34,104 bases of DNA from DASSKW01 sp035690065 (GTDB lineage: Bacteria; Pseudomonadota; Gammaproteobacteria; Natronospirales; REEB76), in NCBI GenBank assembly GCA_035690065.1, contig DASSKW010000067.1, forward strand, positions 1 through 34,104. The letters run 5' to 3'. Shown here in pieces: positions 8,184-16,838 of the stretch (its first letter is position 1; every line of letters begins with the position of its first letter). Both the position numbers and the translations under genes were made by a program. A model generated the notes under the pieces. It ran no database searches. It worked only from the letters and a program-made list of their open reading frames with translations, and was not told the DNA's origin.

Positions 8184-9874
8184 GCATACACACTTCCGGT
8201 TTGTTCATCCTTGACTGAGAACGCTGTGAAACTGTTGAGGGTGGCGAAGGTTGCCAACACCCGGTCCAGGATCACGCCGAACAGATACAGATCGCCAGGC
8301 GATGCGAAGTGATCCTGACGCAGGTTCACACGGATCTCCTGACCGCGCACGATACTGCCCGCCAGCAGACGATCTGCCGGTTTGACCGCGACTTGTGAGA
8401 TCGAAGCGATGCGGCGTTGATTGGCTACTTCGCGCGGCGATTGTGCGCCACCCTGTGCGACATACAGGCCAAGCAGGGCTCGCAAGGTATCCGCATCAGC
8501 GATGGGCAGGAAATTGAGCGCCAGATGTGAGAGCAGACGCCACAGCACGGCTTCGCCCATCGGCGGCTCGGCCCCATCCGCAGGCGGTAACACGTTGTGG
8601 AACGAGATCAGGTCGGAAGTGCCGCTGGTGGAGCGTGAGATGTCACCAGGACGCAATTGCGAGGGCAGGCGGCCGTTACTGCAGGTCAGTCCCAGGATCA
8701 GGGTTTGTTGTGCGGGTAATTCGACGCCCGGCGGGTAAGCGACCAGCAGGCGTGGCTCGGCGTGCCCGCCTTCGGCGTCGCTCATGAAACGCATGTCGTA
8801 ATACGGATCGCGGGTGCCACTGGCGCCAAACAGGTGGATCGGCTTGTATTCCTGACGCAGTGCAGATCCCCGCGTGTGCCCGATCACCTCATCTACCGAA
8901 TACACCTGGATATTACCGTCATTTTCGCCAGCCGGTCTTACCCTGACTTCCGCGCGCCGGTGATTGAGCAGGATCGGGTCCGCGTCATGCCGGAACAGAT
9001 TTACGGCCGGGGTGGCGTGCAGGATGAAGCGATCGCGATCGACCGACGGGAACCGCATGTCGGTAGGCTTGAACTCGAAACGCACCCGGAACTGGTTGTT
9101 GTTACCGCGTTGCTGCCAGCGCTCGAGTTGTTGCAACTCCAGGAACAGGAATTTTTCCTTGAGCAGGAAATATTCCTGTAACAAACCGAATGCCGGCAAG
9201 GCTGTAGTCGAGCGCGGCAACATGGCTTCATCATCGTCGAGTCCCAGCGGTTGCAGCGCCGATGCCGGCAACGCGAACTCTTTCTCGCCACTCACCAGCA
9301 CGATGCGATCCAGATGCTGACGCAGCAGCATGTAAAGATCCACAGCACCGGCGAAATCGCCGCCGATATAAAACGGCAGCCGGTCCGCATCCCACTGCGC
9401 GAGCCCCACACCGCTCAACTGGAAGGTCAGTTCCACTGCGCGGCGTCCCGCACTGCGTTCCTGACCCTGCACCTGGGTCAGTACCAGCGGCGATACCTTG
9501 ACCTCGAAGCTGGTGCGGAACCGGCAACTGGTATTCTTGACCTCGATGGAATCCAGATACGTGCCCGCCGGTATCACCAGATTGCGGCGCAGGATATCCC
9601 TGGGTTTGAACTCGATGATAGTACTGGCGGGTAATGGTCGCAGATAATGCGGATAGATAAGCTGGATCAGGGTCTGGGCAAGTTCTGGAAACTCATCGTC
9701 CAGTTTCTCGCGTACTCTTCCGGTCAGGAATGCGACACCTTCCAGGATACGTTCCACATCGGGATCCGGGCTCGGCCCGGACAGGCGCGATGCCAGCGCC
9801 GGATGCGCGGCAGCGAATTCCGTCGCCAGCTCGCGCAAGGCGGACAATTCTGTCTGATAGTAATCGCGCTTCAT
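8147..9874 (-). CDS. tssF: T6SS baseplate protein TssF
   Basis: A 575-residue TssF (VasA/ImpG family), slightly shorter than many (about 590-620). The N-terminus YYQTELSALRELATEFAAAH, then DPDVERILEGVAFLTGRVREKLDDEFPEL and LIQLIYPHYLRPLPS-like sequence, are the family's signature. TssF forms a dimer with TssG in each baseplate wedge and is the counterpart of phage gp6. The ATG at 9874 is 7 bases after the tssE stop, with the Shine-Dalgarno (AGGCGGTGA) inside the end of tssE. The gene overlaps tssG by 37 bases. Confidence 0.95.
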   Translation of the reverse strand: MKRDYYQTELSALRELATEFAAAHPALASRLSGPSPDPDVERILEGVAFLTGRVREKLDDEFPELAQTLIQLIYPHYLRPLPASTIIEFKPRDILRRNLVIPAGTYLDSIEVKNTSCRFRTSFEVKVSPLVLTQVQGQERSAGRRAVELTFQLSGVGLAQWDADRLPFYIGGDFAGAVDLYMLLRQHLDRIVLVSGEKEFALPASALQPLGLDDDEAMLPRSTTALPAFGLLQEYFLLKEKFLFLELQQLERWQQRGNNNQFRVRFEFKPTDMRFPSVDRDRFILHATPAVNLFRHDADPILLNHRRAEVRVRPAGENDGNIQVYSVDEVIGHTRGSALRQEYKPIHLFGASGTRDPYYDMRFMSDAEGGHAEPRLLVAYPPGVELPAQQTLILGLTCSNGRLPSQLRPGDISRSTSGTSDLISFHNVLPPADGAEPPMGEAVLWRLLSHLALNFLPIADADTLRALLGLYVAQGGAQSPREVANQRRIASISQVAVKPADRLLAGSIVRGQEIRVNLRQDHFASPGDLYLFGVILDRVLATFATLNSFTAFSVKDEQTGSVYAWPPRLGKRPLI

Positions 9875-9881
9875 GGTTGTT

Positions 9882-10304
9882 TCACCGCCTGATGCTCACT
9901 CGTCCATCGCCCTCGATATCGACCTCATAGCGTAACGGCATCGAGCCTTTCTCATACAGCAGACTGCCACGTACTGCGAATCGCAGCACGCCGAGCGTTT
10001 CTTCTGCTGGAACAGTCACATCGACATCCTGTAATCTTGGTTCAAACTCGATCGTGGTCCGTTCGATGGCATCCCGTATCTGTTCCATATCCGGCGGCGT
10101 CAAATTGGCAAGCAGGTTGGAGATATCCGGCAATCCATAATTTTCACTAATCGGGACTGAACCTTGCCGGGTGTTGTAAAGTTTGTGGATATCGGCGAGT
10201 ACCGACTCGACGTAGGTACCGACGTCGGGCGCGCCGCCGCCGGTCCCGGTGGACCAGCGACGCAAGCGTTTCATGAGACGTTCTTCTGCCATTGCAATAC
10301 TCAT
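9882..10304 (-). CDS. tssE: T6SS baseplate protein TssE (gp25-like)
   Basis: A 140-residue TssE of the gp25/lysozyme-like fold family that lacks enzymatic activity. The typical elements are the ESVLADIHKLYNTRQGSVP segment (residues about 28-46), NYGLPDIS, and the C-terminal strands with RFAVRGSLLYE. In the apparatus TssE links the wedge to the first sheath ring, so its sheath contact is of special interest here, because two different sheath versions are encoded. The start overlaps the hcp2 stop by ATGA, indicating coupling. Residues 13-26 form a Ser/Gly/Thr-rich flexible segment. Confidence 0.94.
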   Translation of the reverse strand: MSIAMAEERLMKRLRRWSTGTGGGAPDVGTYVESVLADIHKLYNTRQGSVPISENYGLPDISNLLANLTPPDMEQIRDAIERTTIEFEPRLQDVDVTVPAEETLGVLRFAVRGSLLYEKGSMPLRYEVDIEGDGRVSIRR

Positions 10305-10792
10305 CGGTTGTTCGATTCGGTACCCCAGTTCTCTTCGTACTCGATACCGTCCTCCTGCCAGGTCCAGCGGATCATCTCGTAGGTGAACCAGACATTTTCC
10401 ATGTAGCCATATACCGCGTTGGCCTTGTCCAGTGCATCCGGCACCCAGGATTCGATCTTGACGATCTGCGCGTTCTGCATCAACACTGTGAAATACAGGC
10501 TTTCATCGCCGGTACCGTCGAGGCGATACCAGTCGAGTTTCGCTTCACTCAGACGCTCACCCGAACACAACACCTGGAACAGTTTGGGGCTGCTCTTGTC
10601 CACTTCCTTGGTGATCATCAACGGCCGATGCACACGTCGCCCGGTCGGCAAGCCGTTCTCATCCGCGGGCAGGTCCACACAATGCTTGTAGGCCTGCACC
10701 AGGATAGTGTCTTCACGTTCCTCGATCTGACAGGAACCTTCGATTGGCCCCTGGATCTCGCCAACCAGCGTGAGATGACCGGGTGTAGGCAT
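10301..10792 (-). CDS. hcp: Hcp tube protein, second copy (partner of fused sheath gene)
   Basis: A 163-residue Hcp/TssD homologue: GEIQGPIEGS, a central VHRPLMITKEVDKSSPKLFQ and the WYR strand are family hallmarks. Hexamers stack to form the inner tube and carry small effectors in their lumen. It is clearly paralogous to, but well diverged from, the other Hcp at 19254-19769. It differs in the N-terminal loop (shorter by about 9 residues) and in an acidic, Trp-rich C-terminus (WTWQEDGIEYEENWG). The ATG at 10792 has GAGGAG eight bases upstream. It lies between the fused tssB-tssC gene (64-base gap, with a small hairpin) and tssE, which is the position hcp normally takes in a tssBC-hcp-tssEFG string. 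Confidence 0.93.
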   Translation of the reverse strand: MPTPGHLTLVGEIQGPIEGSCQIEEREDTILVQAYKHCVDLPADENGLPTGRRVHRPLMITKEVDKSSPKLFQVLCSGERLSEAKLDWYRLDGTGDESLYFTVLMQNAQIVKIESWVPDALDKANAVYGYMENVWFTYEMIRWTWQEDGIEYEENWGTESNNR

Positions 10793-10817
10793 GATGTTTA
10801 CTCCTCGTCTTCAGTCT

Positions 10818-10833
10818 GTGTGTTCGTACACAC
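10818..10833 (-). other. Small hairpin upstream of hcp2
   Basis: A 6-bp perfect stem (GTGTGT / ACACAC) with a four-base loop lies in the 64-base gap between the fused sheath gene and hcp2, about 15 bases upstream of the hcp2 Shine-Dalgarno. There is no U-tract downstream. It might stabilise the 5' end of an hcp-bearing transcript, but a stem this short can occur by chance. Confidence 0.3.
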
Positions 10834-10856
10834 AAAACATTGCTTTGATTCCTTCA

Positions 10857-12647
10857 TCAGGCTTTGTCCAGCTTGCCGGATAATCCCAGTGAGAACGGCG
10901 AGCCCAGATATTTCAGATGCGGCATGATGTTCAGTTTTACCAGATACCAATCCGTCTTGCCGGGCACTTCCACTACTTCGATCTTGGCCTGGCGCAGCGG
11001 CCGACGGGCGCGCACACTCGGCGCCGGGTTCGCCATGTCGGTGACGTATTGCTGCAGCCATTGAGCCAGTTCTTTCTCAACCTCTGCGCGATTCCGCCAC
11101 GCGCCCAGGTGCTCGCGCTGCATGACTTTCAGATAATGGGCCAGCCGGCTGATCAGCAGCAGATACGGTAATTGTCCGGCGAGTTTGCGCCCGAATAGCG
11201 CCGCAGAACTCGCATTCGATTCAGTTTCCGTCGGCATGCTCTGTATCGAAGTGGCGGTATAGAAAGCAGCTTCGCTGTCGCCGCGATGCACCGTCAGGGT
11301 GATGAAACCGAAACGCGCCAGGTCCACTTCCAGGCTATCATCGACGATCACTTCGCTCGGGATCTTGCCCGGCCCTTCCTCGGTGGTGACTGTCAATCCA
11401 TCGACCCTGCCATGCTCCTTGCCGCTGACGTTCAGACACCAGCGATAGCGCGCGAAGCTGGCCGCCAGACGAGTGGCAAATGCAAATGCAGCATTGCCCC
11501 ACACACAGCGTTCCTCGTCGGCCGAAAATATCTCGGTGTAATCAAATGCGGCCGTCTTCAGACCACTGGTACCGTAACCACGTCGCAACAGGAAGCGTGG
11601 CAGTACCAGCGCGACGTACCGTGCATCCTCGCTGTCGCGCAAACTTCGCCACTTGGTGAACTGGGGTTGTTCCATGTGCGAAGCCAGATCCCGGATCCGG
11701 GACAGCTCGTTGAAGTCACCGGTACCAAAGAACTGCGGGGCGGCGCCGGCGATGAACGGGGCGTGTGCCACCGCCGCGATACTGGCCAGACTCTGCAACA
11801 GTTTCACGTCCTGGGCTGCGGGACCGAACTGGTAGTTCCCGATCATCACGCTGTAAGGGCGGCCGCCGTATTGACCGAACTCATTGGTGTAGACCAGTTG
11901 ATACAAACGCGATTGCACCAGTTCAGGGACGTCCTCGAATTCTTCGAGCAATTGCTGCTTGCCGACGTTGAGTACGTCGAGCAGGCAATTCTCCGAAAAA
12001 TCCATCCGCTCGACCATGAATTGCAGGCTGCGCCAGGCAGATTCGAGAGCCCGAAACCGGGGATGATGCAAAATCACATCCAGTTGCGGACCGAGCCGCG
12101 CATCCACTTCCGCCAGCATCTGGCCCACGTTGTGAGCGCCCAGTGCCGAGATCCGAGCCTTGAGTGCCTCATACCAGAACTTGCCGGCCGCGGTCTCCTG
12201 CGCCCAGCTACCCAGCAGGCGTTGCATATCATTGGCGATCTCACGCAGATCCGCGCCGTGTTCACGATAACGCCACAACAGGCGTCGCAATTCCAGCAGG
12301 CCGCGCAGCTCGGGGATCTGCTCGATCAGATTGTCGGGCTCGAAGTCAGTGATGGCCTTGAAATGCAATTCCACCATCAACACTTCATCGGACTCGTTAC
12401 CGAGCCGGTTGGGTACCTGCAGATGCAACACCGGAGCAAATTTCGCGAATGCTGTGTCGAGTTCCCGGTTGCGAATCGAGACCGGAAGATTCTCGACGGA
12501 GAGCCCGGCGCGATCATCGTGGGTGAAATCGCCGAGCACCAGAATCCGGAACGGGAGTTCGACATCGCTCGGCTGACCGGCAGCCTCGGAGCGGTATACC
12601 AGCCGTAGCCGTTCGGTCTTGTCCTGGTTGTCTTCGGCAAGTGCCAT
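10857..12647 (-). CDS. Fused TssB-TssC contractile sheath protein
   Basis: A 596-residue single chain. Residues about 10-145 are TssB-like and line up with the separate TssB in this locus: RLRLVYRSE, ELPF (30-33), LGDF (38-41), the N/R-EL-D-AF helix and DFEPDNLIEQIPELRGLLEL (101-120). From about residue 177 the chain is TssC-like: AEVDARLGPQLDVILHHPRF, AWRSLQFMVERMDF, LYQLVYTNEFGQYGG, AHAPFIAGAAPQFFG, FTKWRSLRDSEDARYVALVL, SRLAHYLKVMQREHLGAW and ARRPLRQAKIEVVEVPGK. Both halves look intact, so this should assemble as a sheath subunit carrying small and large parts together, like a phage sheath protein. The N-terminal TssC peptide that ClpV grips is absent or buried in the junction. ATG at 12647 has GGAG five bases upstream, 13 bases after tssM. 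Automatic annotation would probably call it simply TssC/EvpB. Confidence 0.88.
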   Translation of the reverse strand: MALAEDNQDKTERLRLVYRSEAAGQPSDVELPFRILVLGDFTHDDRAGLSVENLPVSIRNRELDTAFAKFAPVLHLQVPNRLGNESDEVLMVELHFKAITDFEPDNLIEQIPELRGLLELRRLLWRYREHGADLREIANDMQRLLGSWAQETAAGKFWYEALKARISALGAHNVGQMLAEVDARLGPQLDVILHHPRFRALESAWRSLQFMVERMDFSENCLLDVLNVGKQQLLEEFEDVPELVQSRLYQLVYTNEFGQYGGRPYSVMIGNYQFGPAAQDVKLLQSLASIAAVAHAPFIAGAAPQFFGTGDFNELSRIRDLASHMEQPQFTKWRSLRDSEDARYVALVLPRFLLRRGYGTSGLKTAAFDYTEIFSADEERCVWGNAAFAFATRLAASFARYRWCLNVSGKEHGRVDGLTVTTEEGPGKIPSEVIVDDSLEVDLARFGFITLTVHRGDSEAAFYTATSIQSMPTETESNASSAALFGRKLAGQLPYLLLISRLAHYLKVMQREHLGAWRNRAEVEKELAQWLQQYVTDMANPAPSVRARRPLRQAKIEVVEVPGKTDWYLVKLNIMPHLKYLGSPFSLGLSGKLDKA

Positions 12648-12660
12648 TACATCTCCAGCC

Positions 12661-15600
12661 TCAGCCGTTTGGTGCCCAGCAGTTCGCTACTTTCACCGGC
12701 GCCACCAACGGCACCGCCTTGAGTGCGGCGATCAACGGCTTCTCGCCCTTGATGCTGTAGCGCACCCGGATCGCTGCGACTCCGGCATGCCGCAACTGGG
12801 CAGCATCGTCCGGGAAGTCATCCGGCTTGAATACGTGCTCGCCGTCCTTGAAGTCATTCAGGAACTGCGGAAACGCCTTGATACCGTTATACACGCGCGT
12901 CAGGACCAATGGCCCGACGAATATGCGCAATACCGCATTACCACACGATCCAACCGACCAGTTGAAAGTCTGACTGGCCTGGTAATTGTAATTGTCGAGT
13001 TCCTGTACGCCGGCGGCACACTGCAAGGTCAGCGTCACAGCAGACGGCGTGTACTTGGCACCACCGTTGACGTTGGTGGGCAGCGTACTCATCTGCACTG
13101 CAAAGGTATCGCCGACCAATTTGCTGCCTGTCAGTGCATCGTTCAGATACCGCATGAATACCGGCGTGAACGGGATCACATTGTCATCCGCACGTACCGC
13201 GGTATAACCAGCCTGATATTTATTGGCGACGAACGGCGCGGCCGTTTTGCTGGTGAAACTCCACAACAGACCATTCTGGCCATACAGCAGATTCGGCAGT
13301 TTCTGGTCGTCCACGCCTTCAGTCTGTGCCAGTACCGAGGTGCTCCATTGCTTGTTCAGATAACAGGCCGTCTCGTTCTGCATGTAATCGTAGGCAAGCC
13401 GCAACGGCCCGGTGTAGAGCGTCCAGAACGCCTGTGTTTCCGGCGATGGTTTGCCAGTCAGCATCTGCATCGCATCCACCGCGGTCCAGGCGCTGCCGCC
13501 GGAGGTACCACTTGCCGCCACCTTGTCAGGATCCGTGAACAGGGCGGAGATGTTGGCATAAGACTCGCTCTCGTTATCCGAGTTGAATGCCAGCAAACCG
13601 ATGGCCTTCATGTAATCCTGATAGGACTTGGCGGCCTTGTCGATGACACTTTCCATGTCTTCCTTGCTATGCCCATGGAGTTTCTTCGGTTTGTTACGCA
13701 GCTTGCTGCCCTGCCTGATGACTTTGACCACATTCTTGCCGGCCTTGCCGAACAACACGCCCAGCAGCTTGAACCCGGACTTGGTCGCCTGTTTGGTGTT
13801 GATGCCGCCACCGCTCGCGCCGCCTTCTGATGGCTGGAATTCCTGAACCTCGGCAAAATAATCCACCAGCGTCTTCAGCTCCGAGTCACTGTCATCGAGC
13901 GGAGCGAGTTCGTCCTTCATCTGTGCCAGCAATTTGAAATACGGATTCTCCTGTCCAAGGCCGCTCACGACACTCAGCCATTGAGTGCGGTCCGCCAAGG
14001 TGTCCTTGCCTTCGTCGAAACGCTGCGCAAACCCGTTCCACGCGGCGATATATGCATCGTCGTAATAGTCGTAGAAGCGGTCCACGAAATCCTGGATCGG
14101 TTTATTGTCCTGTTCGGCAGTCGCCTGCTGCAGTTCATCGATCACACTGCTGATCAGCGCATAACCGCCTGCAGTGAATGCGGGGCTCACCTCCGGCGCA
14201 TCCGGTAACGGCCGGGTCCCATTCCAGAACTTGTTGATCTCCACCGCCTGGAGTCCCGGCGCATTGTTGGCAAGCGCCAGCAACCAGCCGTAATCACCCG
14301 AGGTCTTGCGTAACAGTTCGACCAACTGATCGCGCACGAAGCTCTGCTCACGTGCCAGGGCTACCGGATTCTGTTCGCGAGCAACATATTCGTCATACAA
14401 GGCCGGCAAGGCCGCGGCTGCATCCGGGCTCAATACCGGTTGCAATTCATGCCAGTAGGCATCCGACACCGGCGCCAGTTGATGCAAGGCATCGGCATCT
14501 GCATCCGCCATGCGCGCCTGCAGGATCAGACTGCGGCGTGCCAGCCCTTCCGCCAGTATCGGGATCGCCGGGTCACCGGCAACCACGACTGCGAGTCGCT
14601 GTTGAAGCCGGCGATCCAACGGAGCCAGGATGTCCTGATTGAATTCCCGCTGATAGGTCGCGGTCAGGTACTTCTGTTGCGGCGGCGTGAGCCCGCCATA
14701 CCACGGCACAGTCCACGTCTGCCGTGCGCTGTCCACGTCGTTGGACAGGGCGTCGAGTTGGGCCAAAGCCTGGACCTGGCTGTTGACATCACCCCGTACA
14801 AACTCGATCGGCTGCGCTGCAGTATGGATCTCGCGCAAGGCATGCAGGTCGCGCAGGAACCAGAAACTCAGGACCAGCGCTGCCGCAACCAGGATCCCGC
14901 CAGTGATCCCGATCCAGTAACGCTGCAACGCGCGCCGGATGCGTTCTGCCGCGGGCAGCGTCACCAGCAACCCGCGATCCGCAGGCAACACCTTGGTGAA
15001 AAGATCGTGCAGGAACAGGCCGCGATCCTTGAGCCGTTTGGCCTTGTCACCCGGCAGAGCCTGCTGGCTGGAAGAGATGAACAGGCCACGGAAATGCGGG
15101 GTTTCGAGATACGGGCTGCCCTTGAGCGCACCGTCCAGAAAATGATGCAGCCCGTCACGCAGTTTGGTAAGTGCGTCCGGAAAGAACATCATCTCGACCG
15201 ATGGCGAGGCGGCACGATCCACCAACAACAAACGCAGATCCCTGAGTCGTTCACTCAGCCGTTCGAAACAACCATCCAGCGCGCTGTCCACGTTGGCTCC
15301 GGCCTGATCATTGAGCGCGCCCATGACCTGCTGCCAACTCTCTTCCGGCAGCGCTTCACAGAATTGAGTGAAGCCTTCCACCAGATCGCATTTGGTCACC
15401 AATAGATAGACCGGCACCTGGGCTGCCAGCACGTTCATCAGATTGCCGACGCTGGCCCGGACCTGGCGGCCTTCCTCCAGCAACTCGTCGGCGCTGGCCT
15501 GCAACAATCGATCGGCCCCGACGACAATGACGATGCCGTTCAGCGGTTCCTTCTGCTTGCGGCGTGACAGCAAGGCGAGCAGCGCATCCCATTCACTACG

Positions 15601-16149
15601 GTCGCGCTTCACATCCTCCGGTACCGCATAGCGGCCGGCGGTATCGATGACGATAGCCTCCTCATACATCCACCAGTCGAGATTGCGGGTCGAGCCGGCG
15701 ACCCGTTCCGGCAGGTCCAGCACCGGTGACAGCAGATAGGCATTCTTGACTGCAGTGCTCTTGCCGGCACGCGAACGCCCCATGACCACGAACCACGGCA
15801 GCACGTAGAGTGGATCGCCGAGCAATCTCAAACGGGAATGTTTCAGAGCTCGGATACCCTGGCGCCAACGCTGACGCAGGTCACGGCGCAATACCCGCGG
15901 CGACCAATGCAACCGTTCCTGTTCAGTCTGCTCCTGGTTGATGAGTTTCTTGACCTGGCGTTTGGCGCGCCAGCGCACGATGATGCGACGGATGACCAGG
16001 AACAACACCACGAAGACCGCGATGCCTGCCAGCACCAGCAAGGCATCTTGCAACGGCTTGTCTTTCCACAGGTAATAACCGATCACACCAGCGCAGACCA
16101 GTGCGATGAGCAACAGCCAGAGGAAGAATTTTAGTATCTTCTTCAGCAT
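12661..16149 (-). CDS. tssM: T6SS inner-membrane protein TssM (IcmF)
   Basis: A 1162-residue TssM of usual length. Two transmembrane helices lie at about residues 7-26 and 36-56. A cytoplasmic domain follows with a Walker A GRSRAGKS (124-131) and IVIDTAGRY near 170, then a third membrane helix (about 412-434, GITGGILVAAALVLSFWFL) and a long periplasmic region ending in the IcmF C-terminal domain. With TssL and TssJ it builds the trans-envelope complex. NTPase residues are intact, so NTP binding is expected. A Gly/Ser-rich then strongly basic segment (about residues 765-830, including KLRNKPKKLHGH) interrupts the periplasmic helical part; I cannot tell whether this is usual for close relatives. 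Start ATG at 16149, 10 bases after tssL. Confidence 0.95.
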   Translation of the reverse strand: MLKKILKFFLWLLLIALVCAGVIGYYLWKDKPLQDALLVLAGIAVFVVLFLVIRRIIVRWRAKRQVKKLINQEQTEQERLHWSPRVLRRDLRQRWRQGIRALKHSRLRLLGDPLYVLPWFVVMGRSRAGKSTAVKNAYLLSPVLDLPERVAGSTRNLDWWMYEEAIVIDTAGRYAVPEDVKRDRSEWDALLALLSRRKQKEPLNGIVIVVGADRLLQASADELLEEGRQVRASVGNLMNVLAAQVPVYLLVTKCDLVEGFTQFCEALPEESWQQVMGALNDQAGANVDSALDGCFERLSERLRDLRLLLVDRAASPSVEMMFFPDALTKLRDGLHHFLDGALKGSPYLETPHFRGLFISSSQQALPGDKAKRLKDRGLFLHDLFTKVLPADRGLLVTLPAAERIRRALQRYWIGITGGILVAAALVLSFWFLRDLHALREIHTAAQPIEFVRGDVNSQVQALAQLDALSNDVDSARQTWTVPWYGGLTPPQQKYLTATYQREFNQDILAPLDRRLQQRLAVVVAGDPAIPILAEGLARRSLILQARMADADADALHQLAPVSDAYWHELQPVLSPDAAAALPALYDEYVAREQNPVALAREQSFVRDQLVELLRKTSGDYGWLLALANNAPGLQAVEINKFWNGTRPLPDAPEVSPAFTAGGYALISSVIDELQQATAEQDNKPIQDFVDRFYDYYDDAYIAAWNGFAQRFDEGKDTLADRTQWLSVVSGLGQENPYFKLLAQMKDELAPLDDSDSELKTLVDYFAEVQEFQPSEGGASGGGINTKQATKSGFKLLGVLFGKAGKNVVKVIRQGSKLRNKPKKLHGHSKEDMESVIDKAAKSYQDYMKAIGLLAFNSDNESESYANISALFTDPDKVAASGTSGGSAWTAVDAMQMLTGKPSPETQAFWTLYTGPLRLAYDYMQNETACYLNKQWSTSVLAQTEGVDDQKLPNLLYGQNGLLWSFTSKTAAPFVANKYQAGYTAVRADDNVIPFTPVFMRYLNDALTGSKLVGDTFAVQMSTLPTNVNGGAKYTPSAVTLTLQCAAGVQELDNYNYQASQTFNWSVGSCGNAVLRIFVGPLVLTRVYNGIKAFPQFLNDFKDGEHVFKPDDFPDDAAQLRHAGVAAIRVRYSIKGEKPLIAALKAVPLVAPVKVANCWAPNG

Positions 16150-16159
16150 CGTGATCCCG

Positions 16160-16834
16160 TTACTTCAGTAATGCCTGGATATCGCTGAGTGCAGCAGCGA
16201 TATGGTCGTGATAGATGATGAACAGGATCACCAGCGCCGCAATCGGCCCACCGAACACCCAGGGCAGGATATTCCAGCGGCCACTGAGGCCTTTATGCCC
16301 GGTGTTTGCAGGACCATAAGCCTCCGGGAACAGGGTCACGGTTTTCAGGTCCAATCCCTGGCTGTCGGGCAGTAGCAGCCGCAGGTTCGCACGTTTCACT
16401 TCCGTGAATTCGCTGAATCGGGCGGCACCGAAGTACTTGCCGCGGAATCCGAGCGCGAGACACAGGTAGAACACTTCACGCGCAGCGTGCCCATCTGCAT
16501 CTTCACCGAGCGCGCTGAGTCGGGTATAGAACTCGGCACCAGCGTTGGTGGTATGGAACAGTTCCCGTTGCAGAGTCAGCAGTTGCCAGCGTGGCTTGTC
16601 GGCCCACTGCGAGACCAGTATCAGCTCATCCAGATATGCAACCACCGCGAAACGCGCCACTTCCAGCGTCTCGGCCGGCAACTGCAGTTGTTGGGCCTGC
16701 CGTTCACAGGCGTGCAACTTGCTGACCGTTTCTGCACGCAAGCTGTCATACGCGATGCTCTGCAGATCGGCGCCAGCGGCGAAACGCCTCTGCATCCCGA
16801 TCAGGAACTCGACATAGCAGTCGATCAGGCGCAC
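16160..16834 (-). CDS. tssL: T6SS membrane protein TssL (DotU), no OmpA domain
   Basis: A 224-residue TssL: a cytoplasmic helical hook with YLDELILVSQWADKPRW (about residues 72-88) and FFHTT/FYTRL-type helices, then a single C-terminal membrane helix (about residues 190-210, WVFGGPIAALVILFIIYHDH). There is no C-terminal OmpA peptidoglycan-binding extension, so cell-wall anchoring must come from another protein not seen here. The start is a GTG at 16834 with GAGGAG eight bases upstream, inside the last codons of tssK. The nearby ATG is out of frame. It binds TssM and recruits the baseplate through TssK. Confidence 0.94.
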   Translation of the reverse strand: MRLIDCYVEFLIGMQRRFAAGADLQSIAYDSLRAETVSKLHACERQAQQLQLPAETLEVARFAVVAYLDELILVSQWADKPRWQLLTLQRELFHTTNAGAEFYTRLSALGEDADGHAAREVFYLCLALGFRGKYFGAARFSEFTEVKRANLRLLLPDSQGLDLKTVTLFPEAYGPANTGHKGLSGRWNILPWVFGGPIAALVILFIIYHDHIAAALSDIQALLK

Positions 16835-16838
16835 GTAC

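Noticed and set aside
11286..12608. A 440-codon plus-strand frame opposite the fused sheath gene
   Set aside because: The minus-strand product has conserved TssB and TssC motifs throughout. The antisense reading is His/Gln-rich without recognisable domains or a ribosome-binding site.
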